A program made the translations under genes and the position numbers. This document shows positions 23,833-36,100 of a stretch of 64,000 nt of DNA, piece after piece. Position 1 is the stretch's first letter; the number at the start of each line of letters is the position of its first letter. The DNA comes from Neocallimastix lanati (nom. inval.) (Eukaryota > Neocallimastigomycota > Neocallimastigomycetes > Neocallimastigales > Neocallimastigaceae). The notes below the pieces were generated by a model, which was not told the DNA's origin, ran no database searches, and saw only the letters and a list, made by a program, of their open reading frames with translations. The stretch covers positions 1,074,786 to 1,138,785 of the forward strand of contig JACVTC010000050.1 in assembly GCA_016946835.1 (NCBI GenBank), written 5' to 3'.

Positions 23833-24146
23833 ATAATTAATTATAATTTAATTTACTATATTTTTATTAATTGTGTAACTTATAATTTTTTTTAAAATAA
23901 TTATATCAATAATTTTAAATTAATTATTACATTAATCTATTTTAATTAATTTCTGCTAAATATTTTATAACTATGATTTAATGGTTTTCTTTTATTTATT
24001 ATTAATTTTCACTTAAGTATTTTACCTCATTGGGTTTTACATAAGAATAACTTTAATTACCTCATTGGGTTTTAATTTTTTTTTTTTTTTATAGAATAAA
24101 GAATTCTACTTACCTCACCGGGCTTAGTTAGGATTCTCCACCAGTT
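23451..24146 (-). other. G2 leader and primer-binding site
   Basis: The sense PBS starts TGGTGGAGAATCC (24127-24143), three bases after the LTR. Beside it are three copies of a TTACCTCAYYGGGYTT-like motif (about 24021, 24055 and 24110). The last includes, in sense, GAGGTAAGTA, a good splice-donor match. Long T runs lie at 23451-23484, about 23554-23580 and about 23794-23828. No ORF of note. Confidence 0.7.
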
Positions 24147-24822
24147 TGACAAATGTTGATTATTATCTTAATTTAGAATTTACTTCTAAAAGTGATAATA
24201 ATTTGTCAATTAAAAGGGTAGTTATTAACACAAAAATGTTAATTAAAACACTACAGTTTAAAATAAGAAAAGAATATTTGTTTTTTTTTTTTATAATAAA
24301 ACTTTATTTATCAATATAAAATTGTACTTTTTATTATTTTGAATATTTATATTCTTAATAAAAAGTATTTAAAATAAATGAGAATAAAAGAAAATAATTT
24401 ATTAAAACTTAAATTTTAAATTTTTAATTCTTGAATTCCGATTTTTTATTTTTAAAGAAATATTTACATGTTTTTATATTTTTCTTTTAAGTTTAAATTA
24501 TTTAAAATAAAACTATATAATTATTTTAAGTAAACACTTTTAAGATAAAATAAACAATTTTGTTATTATTAATAAGTTTCTTTTTAATTAATATTAATAT
24601 CAATTTAAACTGAGATTTAATTTAAAATCGTTAAAGTAAAATAAAAGAATAATTTAATATAAAATACATTGTTCTTTAAATTAAAATAATATTTATTTAA
24701 TAATTTTAAATCTTTTAATTTACTTTTATTAAAATATTATTTTATAATTATCAATAACTAATTAAGAGGGTTATTATTCCATTTTATTGATTTTTCTTAA
24801 TTTATAATTTGGTTATTTATCA
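24147..24822 (-). repeat. 5' LTR of G2
   Basis: Direct repeat of 17807-18481, differing by one base in a T run. Confidence 0.92.
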
Positions 24823-25326
24823 AATTAGCAAAATTGTTGTTGTAGTCTGGTGGTAATACACCATGACAATGAAGCCGAACTTCTTAGGTTCGACTCACAC
24901 CCTTTCCCAATCTAAATTATTTTTAGTTAATTAATTAAATTATTGTAGAAAGTTCTAGAGTTTCTTTGGTTAATATTATATAACTAAGTGAAACTAGAAA
25001 GTTCTATTTTAATAATTATTTTATCATTTTTCTATAAGATTCATTTTCTAGAAAGAAAACTTAATTTTTCGAACTTTCGTTAATCTTAACTTTTTCCGAA
25101 ACTGTTTTTCCGAAAAAGTATAAATAAGCGTGAATTTCTCAATAAAAAATAATTTTTCTTTGTGCTTTTATTAACTAGTTAAAAGTAATTCGAAATATTA
25201 CAATAACTAATTAATAATAAAAAATAATAATAAATTTTATATTTTAATAAAAAATATTAATAAAACAAATTTTTTAAGAAAACGAATTACTTATTAGTGT
25301 AGACCTATTGGGTGTAAACCGTTACA
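24823..25326 (+). repeat. 5' LTR of element E, inner part
   Basis: Matches 32188-32691 almost base for base and ends CCGTTACA. It includes a tRNA-like A box (24843-24853) and B box (24887-24897), a TATAAATA about 25108, and AATAAA signals about 25141. The first 16 bases of this LTR are at 9377-9392. Confidence 0.88.
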
Positions 25327-26068
25327 ATAAAAGCACCCAAAGAAAAGAAGCCCAGTACCCCTGCACTAAGGACTAGCCCAAGGAAATCAAGGATATCTAC
25401 CAACTCAAGAAATCAAGGAAATCAAGGAAATTAAGGAAATCTACCAACTCAAGAAATCAAGGAAATCAAGGAAATCTACCAACTCAAGAAATCAAGGAAA
25501 TCAAGGATATCTACCAACTCAAGAAATCAAGGAAATCTTCCGAATCAAGAAGATTTGTTATAAGGCGAATAAAATAAAATAAATTAAATTACAGATACTA
25601 TTCTAAGCAACATCTCGCATTAAATAGTACTCTACTCTCCGAATAAATATTTATTTTAATTATAATTAATTTTAAATTTCTTACGTTATATATAAAGGCT
25701 TGCCTGGCTCCCAAAGCGACGATAGTTGAGCATCGTTACCATAATACTTTGTCGTTCAGATTCTGTTGATAACTGGGGAAGATAATTTGTTGTACTTTTT
25801 CATGCTAACAAAGGTTAGATACAAACAAAAATACAATTACATTACTTCCTTCTACCATTAATTGGTACTAACAATCGACTTAATCTGCGTTTATCGATAA
25901 AGAGCTAAAGAGACTTACCACGCAAGGCTTTAACAAATTATATATTTCCTGGCTCAATACTATATGATTTGGTTTATAACAATTCAATAAGAAATAAAGA
26001 TTAATCAAATAAAATAAATATTTAATTACTCCTATATCTTCCAAAATAATTATATATTACTTTATCAC

Positions 26069-26118
<50 letters not shown>

Positions 26119-26534
26119 ATCACGGGATATATCAAAAAAATCAACTCTGAAAATATCCAATCTCAAATCACTCTCAAAATCAATCTGAAATTTTATATCA
26201 ACTTAATGCAATAAATTTTAAATCTCAATAATCTTTTCTAAATTATTTCCAGCTCTCTATAACTATTAAATTACTATAATAATATATATACAAATCTACT
26301 ATACCTAATTTAGTATATTATATAAATTTAAAATTTCAATACCAAACCTTATTTAATTCTAAATAATTCCAGTGGGATCAATTATTACTATTTATATATT
26401 CAAATCCTCCTTAATCAAAAGTATATTATAATTCAATTCCTCTCTATTATACTGAATAAATCGTTCTTAAATATATCTTATTCCAACTTATTCAATAATC
26501 AACTATAAAAATAACAGTGAAACTTATATTCAAA
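25327..26534 (+). other. Leader of element E
   Basis: No ORF of note. It holds a tandem array at about 25378-25547 with units of about 42 bases built from CAAGAAATCAAGGAAATC and ATCTACCAACT. A GC-richer segment at about 25690-25770 contains a small hairpin (CGATAGTTGAGCATCG). A poly(A) run lies at 26073-26113. A PBS starting TGG was not seen at the LTR edge; the first bases are ATAAAAGCACCC. Confidence 0.6.
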
Positions 26535-29500
26535 ATGGAAGAAAACAATTTTGCCAACGCAACCTATAAGGATGGTTTTGCCGGAGATAGACGCTACCTT
26601 AAGGGATTCTTAGCTAAAATGAATTTAATCTTCATGATTCACCCTGATCGATTCAATAATGATGAAACAAAAGTAATCTACGTTATTTCTAGGTTATATG
26701 GTAATGCTATGAATTGGGCAGCATCACTTATGGAGAATCAGGACCCTTGCTTGTTAAATTACGAAGCCTTCGTTGAAAGAATGAAATCTGTATATGGGAG
26801 TTATGACTCAACATTCATTGCAAATCAGAAACTCAGAACTATAAGACAAAAACGGTTAGGCGACATTAGAAGCTATATACTCGAATTCAACTCTTATGCC
26901 GACGAGTCATCTTGGAACGAAGAAGCGAAAATGGACGCATTTCTTGTTGGTTTAAATGATCAAATCGCTACAAGAATTCTGGAAATGTTCCCTGGTCCAA
27001 GATCTCTTACTGCTATGCAAACTATAGCTTCCAGAATAGATGGCCGTCTATCAGCCCATAGGCAATTTACAAATAATCAAAATCGATCAAACAATAACCT
27101 TAATAACAACAATTCTAATAAGAAAAGATGGAATTTTTATAAGAAAGGTTCGAATTCTAAACATTATGGACCCCTATCCGACGAAGAGAAAGAAAGAAGA
27201 AAAAGAGAAAACCTCTGTTTATATTGTGGATTCTCAAATCATACTCTAGGCAATTGTCCACTCAAAAATAAGAAAAAATCACCCTCAAGCACTTCTCATA
27301 TTACTAATCCTGAACCAAAGGCCAAAGAAAGAACAAGAATCTCAGATCAACAAAATTTGAGTCTTCCTATATTTGAATTCACTCTCAATGTTTTAAAATC
27401 ATCAGTCAAAACTAAGATTCTTCTAGATTCAGGTTCTCAACTTAATCTTATGGATGTCTACTTTGCCAATGAAAATAACATTCCTTATTCATCCGAAACC
27501 ATTCATCCTGAAGTAGGAGGATTTGGTGGTACTCAGAAAATTCTCGGGGAAACTTTGCCAATTTCGATCAGCTATAAAAATCACAATTGTAAAACTAAGT
27601 TTTATGTCGTCGATTTACCTTCTTATTGTGCTCTTCTTGGCGCTGAATGGCTCTCTACTCATAATCCAACAATAGATTTCTCTTCTAAAACACTTCATTT
27701 TAATTCAAAATATTGCATTAATAATTGTCTCGTTATTCCAAATACTTATACAACCTTCATTCCTTCATGCAATTTAATAAACGAAATTCCAAAAAATTCC
27801 GATAATTCGGACAGCCAAAAAATTGAAGAAATTAACAATTCAGAAGAAAAAATATCTAATGAAATAATTAATAATACTAAGAACCAACACAAGGAACCCA
27901 ACGAAGATAATAAAAATGTTATCTATCTTTTACCAACTAAATTATCCTCATTTATGGATGTTTTTAGTGAAGTCGCTGCGAACATGCTACCCCCTCATCG
28001 ACAATATGATTGTGAAATTAATTTGAAACCAAATACTAATTTATATTACGGCCCAATATATCCATTAACAGAAAAGGAATTAGTTGCCCTCAAGAAATAT
28101 ATTGACGAAATGCTTGCTAAAGGTTTTATAAGAAAATCAAATTCTCCTGCCGGCGCTCCAATTTTCTTCGTACTAAAAAAGAACGGTGAACTCAGACTTG
28201 TTGTGGATTACCGTCGGCTCAATGAATGTACTTATCGTAACTCCTTTCCCATTCCACTTATCAATTTTATGTTAGAAAGACTTCGTAAGGGTAAAATATT
28301 CTCTAAAATTGATTTACGCCAAGCCTTCAATCTTATAAGAATCAAGAAGGGAGATGAGTATAAAACTGCATTTACTTGTGTATTTGGACATTTTGAATAC
28401 CTAGTAATGCCCTTTGGACTCAAGAATGCTCCTGCAGTCTTCCAACACTTTATTAATGATGTATTTGAAGACATCATAGGAAAATTTGTTTTCTGCTATA
28501 TTGATGATATCATCATCTTTTCTCCAGACTTAGAAACACATTACGAACACCTTACTGAAGTACTTACTAGACTAAGAAAAGCAGGATTATACGCTAAACT
28601 CGAAAAGTGCGAATTTTGTGTACCTTTTCTAGACTTTCTCGGACACAGAATCTCTGCAAATGGTATCTACATGGATCCTAAGAAGGTTTCTTCTATCCTA
28701 GAATGGCCAGCCCCAACTAATACTAAGGAACTCCAATCATTTTTAGGTCTTGCTAACTATTACAGACGCTTCATCACAGGATTCGCTAAGTTATCCCATC
28801 CACTTAACATTTTACTCAGAAAAAATACAAAATTCATTTGGACAACCGAATCTCAAAAGGCTTTCGATGAAATTAAGTCAAAATTTTCTTCAGCCCCTGT
28901 ACTTGCTTATCCAAACCGTGAAATCTCTTTTATGGTTGAAACCGATAGTAGTAATTTTGCTATTGGTGCTATTCTTTCACAAACTTCGACTAAAGACAAC
29001 AAAATTCACCCTGTCGCATTTTTCTCTAGAGCTCTCAACCATGCCGAAAGAAATTATCCCATATACGATATGGAACTTCTTGCCATTGTTTCGGCCTTAG
29101 AACACTGGAGACACTTATTAAAAGGCACAGATATTCCCTTCACCATTTTCTCCGATCATCGAAACTTACTTTACCAAAAGAAACCTGAAAAAATGTCACA
29201 AAGACTTGTCCGTTGGTCAATATTCCTATCCGAATTCAATTTTAAAATTGTCTATCGTTCTGGATCATCTAATGGTAAACCTGACGCACTTTCCAGAAGA
29301 CCTGATTATATTCCTTCCTCTGACGACTCCTCTTCCGAAACTCCATTTTTCGTACTTCGCCCTGAAAATTTCGTTGTTACTGTCTTAACTAATTCTGATC
29401 TCTCTAATAAAATCCTTAATGAATGTAAAGATGATATTTTCTATCATAATATCTGCGAATATTTAGAAAACAAAAAACTTCCAATTCCTCATCCCATCAT

Positions 29501-30818
29501 TGATAAATTTTCTCTAAGTAATAGTTTCTTACTCTTCGATAGCAAATTATACGTTCCTCCTAAGTGTCGTTCTTTCGTTTTGAATATTTGTCATGACTCT
29601 CCTTCCTCTGGACACTTTGGAATTAAGAAAACCCTCAATCTTCTGAACCGTGACTTCTGGTGGCCTTCTTCTATTCCTGATACTAAGGATTATGTCCGCT
29701 CTTGCGAAATATGTTGTCGCTCAAAAGTTTCCAAACACAAACCTTATGGCTTGTTAAACCCGCTTGACATTCCTAATCGCCCTTGGACTTCCATCTCAAT
29801 GGACTTCATAACAGACTTACCCAAATCAAACGGCTATACATGTATTTTGGTGGTTATCGATCGTCTTTCCAAGATGTGTCATTTAATTCCGTTCCCAAAC
29901 GTTCCTTCTGCTTCAGACACAGCTTCCGCCTTCCCTAACCAAATTTTTCGCTACCACGGACTTCCTACTGAAATCCTATCGGATAGAGGAACACAATTTA
30001 CATCTAAATTTTGGACAGCTGTTTGTAAAGGACTAAATATTTCTCTTAAATTTTCTTCTCCATTTCATCACCAAACAAATGGTTTAACGGAGAGGGTGAA
30101 CTCCGTTATCGAACAATACTTAAGATGCTATACAAATTTCAAAGGATCTAATTGGAATGACTTCCTTTACTTAGCAGAATTTAGCTATAATAACACCATT
30201 CAAGAATCCACTAATCATTCACCTTTCTTCGCTAATTATGGATTCAATCCCAGACATTCTCCCGAAGTCCCCACAAATGTTGAAGTACCTAGAGCAGAAG
30301 AACTTGTTAAAAACCTTGCAGAATTAACCAAGGAATTAAAAGAAAATATTAAAATAGCAATTGAAAAACAAGAGAAATATGCCAATAAGCATCGTATGGA
30401 ACCACCTGAATTCAAGAAAAATGACAAAGTTTGGATCAATAGTTCTCTAATTATAAAGAATGGTAACAAAAAGCTTAAACCAAGAAAATTAGGACCTTTT
30501 AAAATCCTAAGCAAAATATCTCCTGTTTCGTATAAACTTGACTTGCCAAAAAATCTTAGGATTCATCCAATCATGCATGTCTCTGACCTTGAACCGTACT
30601 TTGAAGATAAGTTTGGAAGAAACCAAGAACCACCACCAATTATCATTAACAACGAAGAAGAGTACGAAGTTGAACAAATATTAGACAAACGAACTCATTA
30701 TGGGAAAATCCAATACTTGATAAAATGGAAAGGATATCCGCTTTCAGAAGCTTCTTGGGAACCTGAGGAAAATCTTAATTGCCCCAAACTCTTGAAAAAA
30801 TTCAATAAAAATAATTAA
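26535..30818 (+). CDS. Element E Gag-Pol polyprotein with C-terminal chromodomain (single ORF)
   Basis: The start was set at the ATG at 26535; the frame continues upstream to a GTG at 26517, but MEENN is the first Met. The order is Gag (about 1-240) with the knuckle [14 protein letters not shown]; protease [13 protein letters not shown] (about 298); RT (about 480-680) with YIDD near 660; RNase H with [14 protein letters not shown] finger ([10 protein letters not shown] to CEICCRSK); integrase core with [14 protein letters not shown] and NGLTERVN. A chromodomain covers the last 60 residues ([28 protein letters not shown]). That makes it a chromovirus; such chromodomains bind methylated histone H3 and steer integration to heterochromatin. 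About 1427 aa without a frameshift or stop: likely a complete protein. Confidence 0.95.
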   Translation: MEENNFANATYKDGFAGDRRYLKGFLAKMNLIFMIHPDRFNNDETKVIYVISRLYGNAMNWAASLMENQDPCLLNYEAFVERMKSVYGSYDSTFIANQKLRTIRQKRLGDIRSYILEFNSYADESSWNEEAKMDAFLVGLNDQIATRILEMFPGPRSLTAMQTIASRIDGRLSAHRQFTNNQNRSNNNLNNNNSNKKRWNFYKKGSNSKHYGPLSDEEKERRKRENLCLYCGFSNHTLGNCPLKNKKKSPSSTSHITNPEPKAKERTRISDQQNLSLPIFEFTLNVLKSSVKTKILLDSGSQLNLMDVYFANENNIPYSSETIHPEVGGFGGTQKILGETLPISISYKNHNCKTKFYVVDLPSYCALLGAEWLSTHNPTIDFSSKTLHFNSKYCINNCLVIPNTYTTFIPSCNLINEIPKNSDNSDSQKIEEINNSEEKISNEIINNTKNQHKEPNEDNKNVIYLLPTKLSSFMDVFSEVAANMLPPHRQYDCEINLKPNTNLYYGPIYPLTEKELVALKKYIDEMLAKGFIRKSNSPAGAPIFFVLKKNGELRLVVDYRRLNECTYRNSFPIPLINFMLERLRKGKIFSKIDLRQAFNLIRIKKGDEYKTAFTCVFGHFEYLVMPFGLKNAPAVFQHFINDVFEDIIGKFVFCYIDDIIIFSPDLETHYEHLTEVLTRLRKAGLYAKLEKCEFCVPFLDFLGHRISANGIYMDPKKVSSILEWPAPTNTKELQSFLGLANYYRRFITGFAKLSHPLNILLRKNTKFIWTTESQKAFDEIKSKFSSAPVLAYPNREISFMVETDSSNFAIGAILSQTSTKDNKIHPVAFFSRALNHAERNYPIYDMELLAIVSALEHWRHLLKGTDIPFTIFSDHRNLLYQKKPEKMSQRLVRWSIFLSEFNFKIVYRSGSSNGKPDALSRRPDYIPSSDDSSSETPFFVLRPENFVVTVLTNSDLSNKILNECKDDIFYHNICEYLENKKLPIPHPIIDKFSLSNSFLLFDSKLYVPPKCRSFVLNICHDSPSSGHFGIKKTLNLLNRDFWWPSSIPDTKDYVRSCEICCRSKVSKHKPYGLLNPLDIPNRPWTSISMDFITDLPKSNGYTCILVVIDRLSKMCHLIPFPNVPSASDTASAFPNQIFRYHGLPTEILSDRGTQFTSKFWTAVCKGLNISLKFSSPFHHQTNGLTERVNSVIEQYLRCYTNFKGSNWNDFLYLAEFSYNNTIQESTNHSPFFANYGFNPRHSPEVPTNVEVPRAEELVKNLAELTKELKENIKIAIEKQEKYANKHRMEPPEFKKNDKVWINSSLIIKNGNKKLKPRKLGPFKILSKISPVSYKLDLPKNLRIHPIMHVSDLEPYFEDKFGRNQEPPPIIINNEEEYEVEQILDKRTHYGKIQYLIKWKGYPLSEASWEPEENLNCPKLLKKFNKNN

Positions 30819-30972
30819 AATAACTTAAACTAGAAAATGAATCTCTATTAAACTTTAAATTTTATAGTATATTATATAATTATATGATTAAATTATATTC
30901 TTAAATTATTAATATTAAACTTATTATTATTGTTAAAACCTAATTTTTCCTTTATATTATTTTATAACTTAT

Positions 30973-31025
<53 letters not shown>

Positions 31026-31240
31026 ATAATAACTATAAACTTTATTAATATCATGTAACAAAAATAATTATTAAATATGTTATTTCATGTAATTACTTAT
31101 TAATATCATGTATTATTATTTTTATTATTTCATACTATTAAGCAAAAAAGAAATTCACACTTAAATATTTATTTATTCATTGTAGTCTAGTTTAACTTTA
31201 AGATTCGTCTGGTATCCGAATCCTGGAGGAGGACCATGTA
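30819..31240 (+). other. Element E 3' UTR, PPT and left TSD of the solo LTR
   Basis: No ORF. It includes a poly(A) run of about 43 bases (about 30978-31021) and the PPT GGAGGAGGACC (31225-31235). ATGTA (31236-31240) is the TSD of the next feature. Confidence 0.75.
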
Positions 31241-32171
31241 TGTAAAATATTTAATAATTTGAATACGTATTTAAATGTAATGTAATGTAAATTATTGTGG
31301 ATAAAAATGTTTTCCAAATTTTTAATATAAATTTAAATGTATTCCAAATTATTAATTTAATTAATTTTCTCAAAAATGTATGACTAAATTATTTGGAGAA
31401 TTTACATCATTATTACTCACTTTGAATCATGAAACTTTGTAAATTAAAAATAATTAGTCATGAAACTTGTAAATTAAAAATAATTAGTCATAAATTAGTT
31501 AAATTAAAATAATCAAAGAAAAATTGCCTTTTCCGTTTGTTTACAAAAACTTGCCGTTTTGTTTATTTATTTTTAGAAATATTAGATAGTTTTAAATAGT
31601 TTTTATATTAAAATAACTCATAAAAATTCATGTAATTTATTATTAAATGTAATTACAAATATATAATAATATTTTAGTTAGTTTATTACAATCTATTCAA
31701 TTTAAATTTTAATTTTCAAAAAGTATAAAAAGAGTTAATTTTCAACTATTGAACGATAGTTGGAAAATAGTATAGAAAATAGTATAGTTTAGAATAGTAT
31801 AGTTTAGTATAGATAATATAGATAGTATAAATTTTATATTTTATTAATTAGTATTATAACTATTATTAGAATAGTTATTTTTTTTTATAAAACAAATTTT
31901 ATTTTAAATTTTATTTTAAAATCTTAACTGCTAGTAGGCTTTCCGGTAAAGGACCCTACGGTACCCAGTTAAGTGATTGTTGATTTTAGAATAGTCAAAT
32001 TCAACAAATAAGAAATATTAATAAAAGGATTTTTTTATAAAACAAAAAATTAAATTAGTTTTTTAGTTTTAGTGTTTTAGTTAATAATTAATTATAGTGT
32101 TGATATAATAAAATAGTGTAAAATAAATTATAGTCTGTCCTCGCCGACCTAAGCTATTATTTTATTTTACA
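31241..32171. repeat. Solo LTR inserted at the E PPT/3' LTR boundary
   Basis: It runs TGTAAAATATTT to TTATTTTACA with inverted termini of 8 bases and a 5-bp TSD, ATGTA (31236-31240 and 32172-32176). It has a TATAAAAAG near 31725. No other copy of this family lies in the window. The orientation is unproven; the TATA box suggests +. Confidence 0.75.
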
Positions 32172-32172
32172 A

Positions 32173-32691
32173 TGTAACGAATCGTAGAGTTAGTAAAATT
32201 GTTGTTGTAGTCTGGTGGTAATACACCATGACAATGAAGCCGAACTTCTTAGGTTCGACTCACACCCTTTCCCAATCTAAATTATTTTTAGTTAATTAAT
32301 TAAATTATTGTAGAAAGTTCTAGAGTTTCTTTGGTTAATATTATATAACTAAGTGAAACTAGAAAGTTCTATTTTAATAATTATTTTATCATTTTTCTAT
32401 AAGATTCATTTTCTAGAAAGAAAACTTAATTTTTCGAACTTTCGTTAATCTTAACTTTTTCCGAAACTGTTTTTCCGAAAAAGTATAAATAAGCGTGAAT
32501 TTCTCAATAAAAAATAATTTTTCTTTGTGCTTTTATTAACTAGTTAAAAGTAATTCGAAATATTACAATAACTAATTAATAATAAAAAATAATAATAAAT
32601 TTTATATTTTAATAAAAAATATTAATAAAACAAATTTTTTAAGAAAACGAATTACTTATTAGTGTAGACCTATTGGGTGTAAATCGTTACA
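32173..32691 (+). repeat. 3' LTR of element E
   Basis: Begins TGTAACGAATCG and ends ATCGTTACA, with inverted ends of 7 bases. The A box is at 32208 and the B box at 32252, 44 bases apart as in a tRNA gene. A TATAAATA box occurs near 32486. 519 bp. Confidence 0.9.
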
Positions 32692-33161
32692 GATCGAAAA
32701 TAAAAGAATAAAATAATGAAAATTATTTCGATCATAAAATTTAAAATTTAATCTATTTAGTTCTATTTTATAGAACTTTACATAAAAAATATAAAACAAT
32801 ACATTAATAATAAAATACATGATTAATACAATACAGAATACATGATAGAATACAGAATACATGATAAAATACAGAATAGTGTTTTAGTTTATGATTTAAT
32901 AAGTGAGAGAAAACTAAAACTAATAAATTTAATAATTAAGTGAATAATTAAATAAATTTAATATTATTTTAAATGTATAAAAATTATTTAATTAAATAAA
33001 TTTTTAATATTAAACTAAATAAAATTTTAATATATAATTAAATAAATTATTAATTATAATTAATTGTATAAATGAAATATGAGTTAAATAAAAGTTATAT
33101 TAATTATAACCTAACTAAGAAAATATAATTATTTTGTTAAAAATAATTATAGATTCTTACA
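32692..33161 (-). repeat. 3' LTR of element D, inner part
   Basis: Continues the LTR interrupted at 9376. It matches 39000-39427 and then 53022-53062, and ends TTCTTACA. The PPT (sense AAAGGGAGCAA, 33162-33172) follows on the inner side. Confidence 0.88.
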
Positions 33162-33170
33162 TTGCTCCCT

Positions 33171-36100
33171 TTATGGTGATGGTTCCTTTAATCCTATGTC
33201 TCTTTCAGTATAAGGCTCCAACTGCGAGATATGAAATACCGGGTGTAAATGAAGATTTTCTGGTAATTCAAGCCGGTAGTTCATTCTTTCCCTCACTTCT
33301 ATGACCTTAAAGGGTCCAAGATACTGGTTAGAAAGCTTTTTTGCAGGTTCATTGGAGAAGTAATACCTTTTCAACCAAACCATGTCGTTAACATGGAAAG
33401 TAGGACCAGAAGCTTTCCTAGAGTCACCAAACTTTTTGAAATCTTCTTTAGCTTTGATAAGGTGCTTTTTAAGGGCATCAAAATGGGCAGACCAATCCCT
33501 AGTAAGTACAGAGGCATTATCTTTTAAAAGAACAGGAGGAGAGTCAATATTCCATACTGGATTAAAACCATAATTTGCACAGAAAGGCGACATGTTTATA
33601 GATTTGTGAAATGAGTTGCTATAAGCCATTTCACAAAGAGGTAGATAAAAGCACCATTCATTTTGGGCAGTAGAACAGTAGCATCGTAAATATTGTTCGA
33701 TTACGGAATTAGCCCTTTCGACTTGACCATTTGTTTGTTGGTGATGAGCAGTAGCGAGTCTTGGCTTAGTATTTAGAGCTGAGCAGAGTGAGGTCCAAAA
33801 TTCAGAAGAGAACTGGGAGCCATGATCAGAGACAATGATTTTAGGGAATCCATGATACCGAAAAACGTTGTAAAGGAGCATCTTGGCGGTCAGGTCAGCG
33901 GAAGGGACGTCGGAGCAAGGAACTAAATGGATCATCTTTGTTAGGTGATCCGAAACCACCATAATACATGTGCAATCTTGTGAACTAGGTAACGAAACTA
34001 TAAAATCAACCCCAATAATTTCCCATGGTTTATTGGGAACAGGCAACGGTTGAATTTTTCCGTAGGGTTTATGTCTACGAATTTTACACCTAGCACAAGT
34101 TGAACAAGAAAGTACATAATTATGAATATCTTTCTTCATATTAGGCCACCAGTAGTATCTCTTGATTTTATCAAGAGTTTTGTCAATACCTTGGTGTCCG
34201 TTGGTGGGTGAGTCATGAAAAGATTTCAAAATTCTTGCTCTTAAAGTGGATGGGACGATGATTCTGTTTTGGAAATGTAAGACCCCTTCATTTAAAGAAA
34301 ATAAAGAACTTTTAACTGTGTTTGACTTAGTTTTAATCTTTTCTAAAATAGATTTGCAATATGTGTCAGCCGTTTGGGCATCAATCAAACTACTAATATT
34401 ATCAGTGTTTGCACAACATAAGGCATTATCATCCAATAAAGGACGGTCTTTGTTGTGGAGGGAAACCACGGAATTATAATCCGGACGTCTCGACGACGAA
34501 TCTGGTTCACTACTCCTTGATCCACAAAATTTGTCAGTCGGTTGGGTATCAATCAAGCTACTGATAATAGTGTTTGCACAACAAAAGGCATTATCATCCA
34601 ATAAAGGACGGTCTTTGTTGTGGAGGGAAACCACGGATTTATAATCCGGACGTCTCGACAACGAATCTGGTTTACCACACCTTGATCCAGGTCTGAACGA
34701 AATCCTAAAGTCAAACTTAGAAAGAAAGAGGTTCCATCTTATCTGGCGTTGGTTTAAATGTTGAGGCTTTTTAAAATATAATAAATTCCTGTGATCGGTA
34801 ATGATTTGAACAGGAAACTTAGCCCCTTCAAGGTGGTGACGCCAGGTTTCAAAAGCGGTGATAATAGCGAGTAGTTCCTTGTCATATATTGTATAATTTA
34901 ATTCAGAAGATGACAAAGACCTAGAATGAAAAGCGACAGGGTGAAGTTCGTTATCCTTGTCACTGATTTGAGAAAGAATGCAACCCACAGCAAAATCACT
35001 GGCATCAGTTTCAACAGTGAATTCCTTATCTGGATCGGGGAAGATAAGGATTTCGTCTGTGGTAAAAGCAAGTTTTAATTTTTTGAAGGCATTCTCAGCA
35101 TCATCATTCCATTTGAACTCGTTATTCTTCTTGAGGAGTATTCTTAAGGGTTCCATAATTATGGCGAAATTCTTTATGAATTTCCTATAGTAGTTACAGA
35201 GTCCGAGGAAACTTTGAAGTTCATTCATGTTTTTTGGAGTAGGCCATTCAAGAATTGATTTTACTTTGTTTTTATCCATAGAAAGGCCATTTATTGATAC
35301 AACAAACCCTAAAAAAGTAGTTTCAGGAACGTGAAATTCACATTTTTCAAGTTTTACATAGAGACCATTTTTGACTAACAAGGAAAGGACATGATGAACA
35401 TGTTTAATATGTTCAGTAAGGTTTTTCGAATATATTATAATGTCATCTAAGTAGACAAAGAGAAACAAGCCAATATCATCAGAAAAAATGTCTTGGATAA
35501 AGCGTTGAAAAACCGAAGGTGCATTACGTAAACCAAAAGGCATTACACGGTATTCAAAATGACCAAAAGGTGTACGAAAAGCAGTAAGGTATTCATGGCC
35601 TTTCTTGACACAAACTAAGTTATAGGCAGATCTTAAGTCAAGCCGAGAGAAAATAATAGCACATTTAAATGATTCTATCAAATCAGATATCCTAGGAATT
35701 GGATAACAGTTTCTAATGGTGATAGAATTGAGCTTTCTATAGTCAACACAAAGTCTAAGAGAACCGTCACGTTTTCTAACAAATAGCACCGGGGCACCAG
35801 CAGGAGATTTTGATTTTCTAATGAATCCTTTAGCAAGGTTTTCCTTAATGTATTCACGAAGTGCCTTCTTTTCTTCAACAGTCAACGAATAAATTGGTCC
35901 AAAATAAAGTTGAGCACCGGGAAATAAATCAATGGATATATCATAAACACGGTGTGGAGGGAGTTTATCAGCTTCTTTCTTTTCAAATACAATACAAAGG
36001 TCATAATAATATTTTTTAATTATTTTTTTATTTCTTTTGGTATTCTTAATTTCACTATTGTGAACTAAAGCAGCGCTAATGTTCATATCGCTAAGTTCGT

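Larger units (their letters stand above)
17807..24822 (-). mobile_element. Element G2: complete Ty3 retrotransposon
   Basis: LTRs of 675 and 676 bp (17807-18481, 24147-24822) appear identical apart from one base in a T run. The TSD is AATT (17803-17806 and 24823-24826). The order in sense is LTR, PBS, gag, -1 frameshift site, pol, PPT, LTR. All frames are open and the motifs are intact, so this is a recent and possibly active copy. Confidence 0.9.
9377..32691 (+). mobile_element. Element E: Ty3 chromovirus with nested insertions
   Basis: The TSD GATCG lies at 9372-9376 and 32692-32696, inside the LTR of D; the uninterrupted LTR copy at 38999-39005 shows the empty site. The LTR starts TGTAACGAATC and ends CGTTACA. 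The 5' LTR is split: 9377-9392, then later insertions, then 24823-25326. The 3' LTR is 32173-32691. The internal part has a leader of about 1.2 kb, one Gag-Pol ORF, a PPT (GGAGGAGGACC, 31225-31235) and a solo LTR at the PPT/LTR border. Confidence 0.85.

Noticed and set aside
24836-24910. Functional tRNA gene
   Set aside because: The A and B boxes fit but the D, anticodon and T stems and the acceptor do not pair well; kept only as a tRNA-like promoter.
25378-25547. CRISPR-like array
   Set aside because: The repeats are contiguous degenerate units without unique spacers, in a eukaryotic retroelement leader.
31241-32171. 3' LTR of element E
   Set aside because: It has its own ATGTA duplication and TG..CA ends, and the GATCG duplication and second LTR copy fix the E LTR at 32173-32691.
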